From NCBI GenBank assembly GCA_947470895.1, contig CANIVF010000002.1, forward strand, positions 1 through 64,000: a stretch of 64,000 nt of DNA, in the 5' to 3' direction. The notes beneath the pieces were generated by a model. The model saw only the letters and a program-made list of their open reading frames with translations, was not told the DNA's origin and made no database searches. Made by a program: the position numbers and the translations under genes. Origin of the DNA: Bacteroidota bacterium (GTDB taxonomy: Bacteria > Bacteroidota > Bacteroidia > Cytophagales > Cyclobacteriaceae). Shown piece by piece: positions 19,661 to 27,598 of the stretch; position 1 is the stretch's first letter; each line of letters starts with the position of its first letter.

Positions 19661-20502
19661 TTATATCCAAATGACAACGTGACCACCACGTGTACGATCA
19701 GAACTATTGCCATAATCAATGCAAAAGGTAAATGAGCAACATGCCAATACCTGAAAAGCTTCTGCATCGTCTGTAATCGTCTTATCTTATAAGCAAGTGA
19801 AATCTCTTCCTTAAGCAATTTCATAATGGACAACCTCTGCTTCTTTTCAACCTTCCGTTTCGATAACTCTTTGCTTATTGTTCTTATTGTTCTCTTGTTT
19901 TCAAAATATTGAGAAAAGAATGAAGTCTTTTCGGAGGAATCATGAACAGAAGTAAAAGAGAGAATCAGACCTCTGAGATGTTCATCGATAACGCTATTTT
20001 TTAAAGTAGCTGATAACCCTGCCTTCATACCCTTTACTTCATTGAGTGTAAGTTCCCTTCCCTCGATGGTGCGTGGTATTTGTATATACACAAATCTTCC
20101 AATGACACCACTCAACACAACAGCCACCATACTCCAGAATGAAATCGAAACTATTCCTCCAAACTTAAACGCAGTGTGAAAAAGAACCAAAACAGGACCG
20201 AGCGTACAGAGGAAAATATGAAATTCCAGGAGGTATTTTAATCGTATTCCTTTTAGCAACAAATTGTATCGCTTTCTGGCGATATAAATAAAGACGCCAA
20301 TCAATATCAAAATTGTACCTGCAATACCAAGGCCGTGACCAAACACACCGCTTGGTCTAAACCAGTTGTGCTGAGGGTGATAAAATCTTTCCTCTATTGA
20401 AATAGTATAATAAGAATATCCTGTATATGCCAGGTAGGCTGTTACCGCCAATACGATGAGCACCATGGTAGCTATATAAAGGGTATGAACCGTTTTATTC
20501 AT
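19648..20502 (-). CDS. Membrane protein, candidate diheme cytochrome b
   Basis: Multi-TM; two histidine pairs 14 residues apart: FHIFLCTLGPVLVLFH and AHLPFALIMAIVLIVH. Start overlaps oxidoreductase ORF by 13 bp. Confidence 0.6.
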   Translation of the reverse strand: MNKTVHTLYIATMVLIVLAVTAYLAYTGYSYYTISIEERFYHPQHNWFRPSGVFGHGLGIAGTILILIGVFIYIARKRYNLLLKGIRLKYLLEFHIFLCTLGPVLVLFHTAFKFGGIVSISFWSMVAVVLSGVIGRFVYIQIPRTIEGRELTLNEVKGMKAGLSATLKNSVIDEHLRGLILSFTSVHDSSEKTSFFSQYFENKRTIRTISKELSKRKVEKKQRLSIMKLLKEEISLAYKIRRLQTMQKLFRYWHVAHLPFALIMAIVLIVHVVVTLSFGYKWIF

Positions 20503-20518
20503 TGCGAGATGCCGAGGT

Positions 20519-23500
20519 TTAGTTGAATATGTTAAACTTTCGTTTCTTTATAAATGCCAGCACACTAATAATCAAAAGTGCTGTGATAACTATATAGATC
20601 CATTGCGGTATAGGCACCGGATCGCCAGCAGCATAGGAGTGCAATCCAGACAAGTAATAGTTGACTCCATAGTACGTCATGATGACCGATGCTAGTCCAA
20701 AAATTGTTGCAAAATTATAGGAGAAAAGGCCTTGCATTTTGGGTATGATCCGCATATGAAGGATAAATGCATAAACGAGTATAGTTACCAGTGCCCATGT
20801 TTCTTTGGCATCCCATCCCCAATACCTTCCCCACGATTCATTAGCCCAAACCCCACCCAGATAAGTTCCAATACTAATCATGAACAGACCACCAATCAAG
20901 GTCATTTCACTGAGGTACGACATCTCCCTGATCTGATTATGTATTCTCTCTTTATTCTTTTCGTTGATAAATATCATGAGTATTAGATTGATCAGCCCTA
21001 TAATGGCTCCCAACATCAGAAAACCATAACTACCAGCTTCCAACGATACGTGAATGGTTAACCAATACGATTTAAGTACAGGTACAAGAGGAGTAATTTC
21101 CGGATCCATGTAACTTAAGATCGCAACGAGTAACACGGTGGCCGACAAAATCATGGTAGCGGCCAATCCTCCAAAAGATTTTCTGGCAAATATTACTCCC
21201 GCCATAACCGTTGTCCATGCAATATAGATCATCGATTCATACCCGTTGCTCCAGGGTGCTCGTTCAGACACATACCATCGCAAGCCAAGACCGATCGTGT
21301 GCAATACAAAGGCAATCAGTACCAGACCAAACAATATTATATTCGTCCTAGCTAACTTAAACTCCGGCCTAAACACGGAGAAAAAGAGAAAGAACACCAG
21401 AGCCACTCCTAACAGGGTATACAGCACTGCCAGCCGATTGAAAAGATTGATCCTATTGAGTAAAATTTCTGCGCTGATCCTCGAAGAAGAAGGTATAACC
21501 TCTGCACCCGTTGACTTTTGATACGCTGCCAATTCGGTAACCATTGTTGAAGGCCGTGTGTAGTTTTTGGTAACGGTAGCCTCATTAAGTGCAGATCTGT
21601 ATGATTCAAAAAACTTTGTTGCCAAAGAAGGTTCGGTGTTTTCTTCCTGGTCATGATTATGGTCTGAAGGATGAATGGCCGTCCAGGTATTATTGGGATC
21701 ACCTGCAACAGGAACCATTTTGAACAAAGTGCCTGCAAATACCATATTCGCGATGTTCACCCTTTCGTCAATTTTCATCAGCTCCTTTTCATAAACACCC
21801 CGATCGATCGGCTGTAGACTGTATGCCCGCCTTACTTCATCCTGCAAAAGATACTCTCCGCTTTCTGAAAAAAAATCTTTGTACGCAGCCGTCTCTTGTG
21901 AAACTCCCATTAGTTTATGAATCGCTTCATGCTTACCTATGCTGATCAGATTCACTCCAATCCATTCTTGCGTATTGGAAAACATTCCTAACAACACCTG
22001 ATCAGCGTTCAGGCCATTCAGGTTTTCCTTGCGGGACAGTTTTCTCATTACTTCTCTGGATAACGTGTGAACTGGTTTCATTCGCCCGTTAAGATCCTGA
22101 ACGATGAGCTTACTGAAAGCTTCAGCATGTTCCTTATCAACCGTATTTTGAAAATTACTCTCCCCGATTGTTTTTTGTGCTGAAGTTAATGTTGGTGCAC
22201 TAAGAAGAAGTCCCACTACGATGATGGATAAACTACCCTTTGCCCTTAATTTCTTAATACTTTGAGAAATCTGATAAAATCTACTTTTTTTACTTAAGAG
22301 TGACATAACCATTCCAATAGTCAGGAGTGCATAGCCTAAGTAAGAAATCCATGAACCCCAAAAATCATGATTCACGCTGAGGTAAGTTCCCAACTCATCA
22401 TTGTCAAATGACGATTGAAAAAACCGATATCCATCATGAGTCAATATATGATTCATATAAATGCGATGATTCTCGGTAAGATTTTCCCGATTGTCTATCA
22501 ATTGTACTTCGCTGGCGTAAGAGGCCGCACTGTTGGTTCCCGGGTACCGCTCCATGATGAAATCATACAGCTTGACAGAGAAAGGCAGCGTCATATGTTT
22601 TGCACCATAAGAAATTGCCAATTCCAAAGCATCATGCGTTAGCACTACAGGTTGGCCGTGCAGTCCTTTTGCTCCGTAGATATAGATCATATCTGATTTT
22701 CCATTGATGGAGACCGTGGCTTTAAGAGCTGTCATACTTTCGCTCTTGACTTTTGCACTCTCTGATTTGATACTCACACTGCCTTGCTTGGTAAAATCGC
22801 CAAATACGAAACTGGTAATACCATCGGTATATAATGATCGTAACTTCAATTCATGATACGCATTGGCAGGCAGAGTTTCTCTTGTTTGGGTAGCCATAAC
22901 CGTTTGGGTCAGCTCACGAGAGGACTTTATGAGCAGAGAATCATTTTTGTAAGCAATCGTTACAGCATCCGGGACTTGGTCATCACTGAAATTAAAAATT
23001 ACATCACGGATTTCACGGGTTTCACCCTGACGTACAAAGTATTCCTCTCTTCCTCCATCACCTCCAAATACCACTTTAATGGTTGCCTGACCGCCTGTGC
23101 CTGCATCTAAAACCTGTATGGGGTTTGGAATAAACTCAACGATTTGGACATTAATCAAATCATTTCCGATCAAATAGGATTCGTTCCACTGATTATTTCC
23201 CAGTGACGCAAAAAGTACAGGCTCGTCAAACTCATAGATTTGACCACCTTTATAAACCTTAAATTGCAAGTAGGTATCAGACGATAAAAAACTATTGGAA
23301 ACATCGTTCTCCCTGATGTGCATGATGCCCTCAAAGCCAAAATAACGAGTAACACCTGCACCAATAAGGATGCCAATCATGGCAGCATGGAACGTCAGCA
23401 ATGCCCATTTTTTATGCTCTATCATTCTGAATTTGAATAAATTAACAATGACGGTACCACTGAATAGTGCGAGTAACGTAGTAAACCACCATGTTTTATA

Positions 23501-23653
23501 AATGATTTTCTGTGCGGAACTTGTACCAAAATCATTTTCTATAAATGTGCCTACCGCAATGGCAATCGCAAAAGAAAGGATATAAAAGCCGGCAGCACGT
23601 GTATTAAAAAGTTTGCTTAGCCATTTTTTCGAGAAGTCAAAAAGCTGCGTCAT
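20519..23653 (-). CDS. ccsBA: Cytochrome c synthase, ResB/CcsB-CcsA fusion (system II)
   Basis: 1044 aa; ResB-like N-terminus; CcsA-type WGRYWGWDAKETWALVTILVYAFILHMR WWD-like motif. Confidence 0.88.
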   Translation of the reverse strand: MTQLFDFSKKWLSKLFNTRAAGFYILSFAIAIAVGTFIENDFGTSSAQKIIYKTWWFTTLLALFSGTVIVNLFKFRMIEHKKWALLTFHAAMIGILIGAGVTRYFGFEGIMHIRENDVSNSFLSSDTYLQFKVYKGGQIYEFDEPVLFASLGNNQWNESYLIGNDLINVQIVEFIPNPIQVLDAGTGGQATIKVVFGGDGGREEYFVRQGETREIRDVIFNFSDDQVPDAVTIAYKNDSLLIKSSRELTQTVMATQTRETLPANAYHELKLRSLYTDGITSFVFGDFTKQGSVSIKSESAKVKSESMTALKATVSINGKSDMIYIYGAKGLHGQPVVLTHDALELAISYGAKHMTLPFSVKLYDFIMERYPGTNSAASYASEVQLIDNRENLTENHRIYMNHILTHDGYRFFQSSFDNDELGTYLSVNHDFWGSWISYLGYALLTIGMVMSLLSKKSRFYQISQSIKKLRAKGSLSIIVVGLLLSAPTLTSAQKTIGESNFQNTVDKEHAEAFSKLIVQDLNGRMKPVHTLSREVMRKLSRKENLNGLNADQVLLGMFSNTQEWIGVNLISIGKHEAIHKLMGVSQETAAYKDFFSESGEYLLQDEVRRAYSLQPIDRGVYEKELMKIDERVNIANMVFAGTLFKMVPVAGDPNNTWTAIHPSDHNHDQEENTEPSLATKFFESYRSALNEATVTKNYTRPSTMVTELAAYQKSTGAEVIPSSSRISAEILLNRINLFNRLAVLYTLLGVALVFFLFFSVFRPEFKLARTNIILFGLVLIAFVLHTIGLGLRWYVSERAPWSNGYESMIYIAWTTVMAGVIFARKSFGGLAATMILSATVLLVAILSYMDPEITPLVPVLKSYWLTIHVSLEAGSYGFLMLGAIIGLINLILMIFINEKNKERIHNQIREMSYLSEMTLIGGLFMISIGTYLGGVWANESWGRYWGWDAKETWALVTILVYAFILHMRIIPKMQGLFSYNFATIFGLASVIMTYYGVNYYLSGLHSYAAGDPVPIPQWIYIVITALLIISVLAFIKKRKFNIFN

Positions 23654-24071
23654 TACTGGGGTTCAGAATAATATTTGGAAAGAACGTGTAAAAAAAGCTT
23701 TTAAAGGCCTTTTTTTCTTTAGGTCACACTATTTGGCGTTCAAATTCATTCTTCTTACGTCAAATGAAAAGATCTAATGCAGGTGTAAGATTCAAGTAAA
23801 ATTATTCGCGCTTCACCTTAGTTTGATTGTGAGCTTGGCAAGCCACATAATCACATAAAATGTTCTTGGCCTATAGGGTTTGTCAATATGTTTGGCGGAG
23901 TTAATCGTGCCTGAAAAATTTTGTCATTTCCCCGAAAAGTTGTCGAATAAAATCGAGATGATTTATGATAAAAGTCAGTTGGGCCAAAATCCTTTATCAT
24001 TGAGGATATTTTAGTTGCTTTAAATCATCGGAGGATAATTAGAGAAGAAAATAGCGAACATTAAACCTATG

Positions 24072-24890
24072 CTACTTCATCACTACCTTTAATTGATTTC
24101 TCAGGCCGCTAAAACTGATCAACTCAACACCCGTGCTACCGATAAACATTTTGGCCTGTATCCTTACCGGTATCTTATTTTTATCATCCGAAAGCCAGCA
24201 TGTAATCGAATTTTCACCATCAAAAATTTTATTGTCTGGCATAATCGGCACCAATTTAAAGCATGGTATAATTCCGATACTGGTTTCTACTTTCTCTTTG
24301 CCTGAATAGATGATCTTCAAGTTATAGGGAGTATCTTCAAAAAAACCAGAAATGGATAGTGTGTCACCTTTCTTATATTTTGCAAAGTCAATAACACGTA
24401 AGTAAAGAAATCCTGCCACCATATCACGCACGTTAGGCGGAGTAGGATAAAATTTAGGTTCTCCATACAAACCTGTCTCTTTATTCATGACTTTAACTTC
24501 TGCTTCAAGTTTGTCGTGGTCATAATAGATGATTTCGTCTTTTCTGTAATTACCCTCCCTGATCTTTCTGTAGGATACATGGGTAACCAAAGCAGCCGTA
24601 TCGATATAGGCTCCCCAGGTATCATTTACTTTTGTTATCCAGGAAACAAACCCCAGCGTTTCGCCATGGGCATCGACCTTATAGGATGGCCGTGAGTTTA
24701 TATTGTAGATTTTTTGATCAACTACGGTTGATGCTTTGCCTACGGTGAAGAATCCAAAGTTAACTCGATAGTTAAGCACCTCCCCGATTCCAAAATTAGT
24801 GTTCTTGATCGGAATGAATTCTTTCTTTTTCTCACCTGAAAAAGAAGCGAGAAACAACAGCATCAGGAATGCTTTAAACAGAAGTTTCAT
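24072..24890 (-). CDS. DUF3108 domain-containing protein
   Basis: FGIGEVLNYRVNFGFFTVGKASTVVD...GLKFY/PTPPNVRDMVAGFLYLR pattern typical of DUF3108. Confidence 0.75.
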   Translation of the reverse strand: MKLLFKAFLMLLFLASFSGEKKKEFIPIKNTNFGIGEVLNYRVNFGFFTVGKASTVVDQKIYNINSRPSYKVDAHGETLGFVSWITKVNDTWGAYIDTAALVTHVSYRKIREGNYRKDEIIYYDHDKLEAEVKVMNKETGLYGEPKFYPTPPNVRDMVAGFLYLRVIDFAKYKKGDTLSISGFFEDTPYNLKIIYSGKEKVETSIGIIPCFKLVPIMPDNKIFDGENSITCWLSDDKNKIPVRIQAKMFIGSTGVELISFSGLRNQLKVVMK

Positions 24891-24938
24891 AATTAAAAAT
24901 AGTCTTTGAATGGTAGAATGTCAAAGCACATGCCAATC

Positions 24939-25751
24939 CTATACCGACACATTGTTTTCACGTAATGCATCGTTCAATGAGGTCTTTTTATCGGTGCTCT
25001 CTTTTCGGGTGCCAATAATTAAAGCGCAAGGAACCTGGTATACACCAGCAGCAAATTTCTTAGGTATAGTACCCGGAATTACCACAGAACGATGGGGAAC
25101 ATAGCCTTTGTATTCGATCGGCTCAGGATTAGTTACATCAATAATTTTTGAACTGGCTGTGAGCACTACATTGGCTCCTAATACAGCCTCCTTACCTACC
25201 CTTACACCTTCCACGACAATGCAGCGCGACCCCACAAAAACATTGTCCTCAATGATCACGGGCGCTGCCTGCACCGGTTCTAAAACACCACCTAAACCAA
25301 CGCCTCCACTGAGGTGCACATTCTTACCAACCTGAGCGCAGCTTCCAACCGTAGCCCACGTGTCGACCATGGTTCCCTCATCAACATAAGCTCCAAGATT
25401 TACATACGAAGGCATTAAAATCACACCTTTATTTACAAACGATCCATGCCGGGCGATGGCATGTGGAACAACTCTTACGCCCAAATTCCTGTAATCTTTT
25501 TTTAAGGCAATTTTATCATGAAACTCGAACGGCCCCACTTCAATAACTTCCATTTGCTGGATCGGAAAATACATGATCACGGCTTTCTTAATCCACTCGT
25601 TTACCTTCCAGTTTTCACCATCGGGTTCGGCCACACGAAGTCTTCCTTTATCCAGCAATTCTACCACCTCGCGCACCGCGCTTTGTATTTCTGCCGACTT
25701 AAGCAACTCGCGATCAGCCCAGGCTTTTTCAATTAGTTCTTTCAGTTCCAT
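24939..25751 (-). CDS. dapD: 2,3,4,5-tetrahydropyridine-2,6-dicarboxylate N-succinyltransferase
   Basis: Left-handed beta-helix hexapeptides; MPSYVNLGAYVDEGTMVDTWATVGSCAQVGKNVHLSGGVGLGGVLEP. Confidence 0.95.
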   Translation of the reverse strand: MELKELIEKAWADRELLKSAEIQSAVREVVELLDKGRLRVAEPDGENWKVNEWIKKAVIMYFPIQQMEVIEVGPFEFHDKIALKKDYRNLGVRVVPHAIARHGSFVNKGVILMPSYVNLGAYVDEGTMVDTWATVGSCAQVGKNVHLSGGVGLGGVLEPVQAAPVIIEDNVFVGSRCIVVEGVRVGKEAVLGANVVLTASSKIIDVTNPEPIEYKGYVPHRSVVIPGTIPKKFAAGVYQVPCALIIGTRKESTDKKTSLNDALRENNVSV

Positions 25752-25783
25752 TTATTTCCTATTTTTAAACCGGCTTGCAATAA

Positions 25784-26893
25784 ATGAAAAAACAAAGAAT
25801 AGTCCTCGCTTCAGTACTCAAACCGGTAAATGATACACGCATGTTTGAGAAGATTGGCAAGTCGCTTTCCAACAACCCTGACTACGAAATTTTTATCCTC
25901 GGGTATCCTTCAAAGCATCCACCCAATGAACCAAGAATAACCTTCATTCCGCACCCCAATTTTGTTCGGTTGAGTTTAGAAAGGGTTCTGACGCCCCTTC
26001 GTATACTTAAAAAAATACATCAAGTAAAACCTGAAGCATTGGTAGTTAATAGCCATGAATTACTGATAGTTGCTGTACTATACAGAATATTCTTTGGCGC
26101 CCGGATAATCTATGATGTACAAGAAAATTACTGGCGGAATATTCTTTGGACAAACGCATTTACTCCCGTTTTAAAACACCTCGTGGCAGTCTGGGTAAGG
26201 GGTAAAGAAATCGTTCTATCAAGGTTCTTTCACCTCTTCATTTTGGCCGAAAAGGGGTTCGAAAAAGAAATGAATTTCTTTAGAAATAAATCCATCGTTC
26301 TGGAAAACAAGAGTATCCTTCCAAAAGGATTTATGAAAAGAAAATCGATTGGTGGCATCAAATTACTTTTTAGCGGAACCATCAGCGAAAGTACCGGTGT
26401 GTTTGAAGCCATCAAACTGGCCAATGCGCTGCACAAACATGACCAGACTGTAATCCTTCATATCATCGGTTATTGCTCACTTTCATCTACCCTGGAATTC
26501 GTCAAAAAAGCCATCGCAGATAAACCTTTTATCTCATTAACCGGAGGAGATAAGTTGGTGCCTCATAACGAAATTCTCGAACAGATTTCCAACTCCGACT
26601 TCGGCATTATTTATTACCCTTCATCCCCTCACACCGAAAATAAAATACCGACTAAGTTATATGAATATTTGTCGGCTCAACTGCCCATCCTCATTCAAAA
26701 CTATACACCCTGGGTGGCACTTTGTCAGCCATATTCTGCCGCAATTCCCATCGACTTCACATCTCCTCTTCAAGTAAGCACACTATTGCAGGAAATGAAA
26801 CAGACCCATTTCTACATGGCAGTCCCTACGGATGTTCTCTGGTCTTCCGAAGAAGAAAAACTGCACCAGGCGATGGAAAATGTTTTGACCTAA
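25784..26893 (+). CDS. Glycosyltransferase (GT-B-like)
   Basis: VLASVLKPVNDTRMFEKIGKSL...; C-terminal NSDFGIIYYPSSPHTENKIPTKLYEYLSAQLPIL. Confidence 0.75.
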   Translation: MKKQRIVLASVLKPVNDTRMFEKIGKSLSNNPDYEIFILGYPSKHPPNEPRITFIPHPNFVRLSLERVLTPLRILKKIHQVKPEALVVNSHELLIVAVLYRIFFGARIIYDVQENYWRNILWTNAFTPVLKHLVAVWVRGKEIVLSRFFHLFILAEKGFEKEMNFFRNKSIVLENKSILPKGFMKRKSIGGIKLLFSGTISESTGVFEAIKLANALHKHDQTVILHIIGYCSLSSTLEFVKKAIADKPFISLTGGDKLVPHNEILEQISNSDFGIIYYPSSPHTENKIPTKLYEYLSAQLPILIQNYTPWVALCQPYSAAIPIDFTSPLQVSTLLQEMKQTHFYMAVPTDVLWSSEEEKLHQAMENVLT

Positions 26894-26900
26894 AATATTT

Positions 26901-26916
26901 TTTAGGCTAATCTAAA
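26901..26916. promoter_or_regulatory. Candidate MntR/DtxR-family operator upstream of mntR
   Basis: Near-palindrome TTTAGGCTAATCTAAA, DtxR-box-like, just upstream of a Bacteroidota -7-like TATATTTG (26921-26928). Confidence 0.6.
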
Positions 26917-26943
26917 TTTTTATATTTGTGCATTGATTAAATC

Positions 26944-27597
26944 ATGCTAAGTCTTACTGAAGAAAACTACCTCAAGGCCATCTACCATCTTTCGGATGGT
27001 GGTTCAAAAGCTGTGCTCACTAACGAACTGGCAGAAGCCATGAACACCAAGGCTGCCTCTGCCACCGATATGATTAAAAAATTGTCGGCCAAGGAATTTA
27101 TCAGTTATGAAAAATACTATGGCGTCAATGTTACCCACAAAGGAAAAGTAGAAGCCCTGATGGTGATTCGCAAGCATCGACTTTGGGAAACCTTTCTGGT
27201 GGATAAGCTTGGCTTCAACTGGGACGAAGTGCATGAAGTAGCTGAGCAACTGGAACACATCAACTCATCGCGACTGATTGAAAAGCTGGATGAGTTCCTT
27301 GGGTACCCCAAAGTTGATCCACACGGAGATCCCATCCCCGACAACAAAGGAAAAATCAAGGCGCAACCACAGTTACCATTAGATCAATTAAAGAAAGGAT
27401 ACCTGGGAAAGATTGCAGCTGTTAAAGATTCTGATTCGAATCTCTTAAAATACCTCGACAAGATTGGAGCGAAACCTGGAACAAAAATCAAGATTCTTGG
27501 CAAAGAAGATTATGATGATTCGATGGAGGTTCTAATCGATGATCACCGCGTTTTCATCTCAAAAGAAGTGTCACAAAATATTTTAGTCTCCGAATAA
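26944..27597 (+). CDS. mntR: DtxR/MntR-family metal-dependent transcriptional regulator
   Basis: MLSLTEENYLKAIYHLSDGG...; HRLWETFLVDKLGFNWDEVHEVAEQLEHI metal-binding/dimerization region. Confidence 0.9.
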   Translation: MLSLTEENYLKAIYHLSDGGSKAVLTNELAEAMNTKAASATDMIKKLSAKEFISYEKYYGVNVTHKGKVEALMVIRKHRLWETFLVDKLGFNWDEVHEVAEQLEHINSSRLIEKLDEFLGYPKVDPHGDPIPDNKGKIKAQPQLPLDQLKKGYLGKIAAVKDSDSNLLKYLDKIGAKPGTKIKILGKEDYDDSMEVLIDDHRVFISKEVSQNILVSE

Positions 27598-27598
27598 T

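Noticed and set aside
23820-23870. Minus-strand fragment CDYVACQAHNQTKVKRE* that superficially resembles a cytochrome tail
   Set aside because: No intact CxxCH and no extended reading frame; likely chance.
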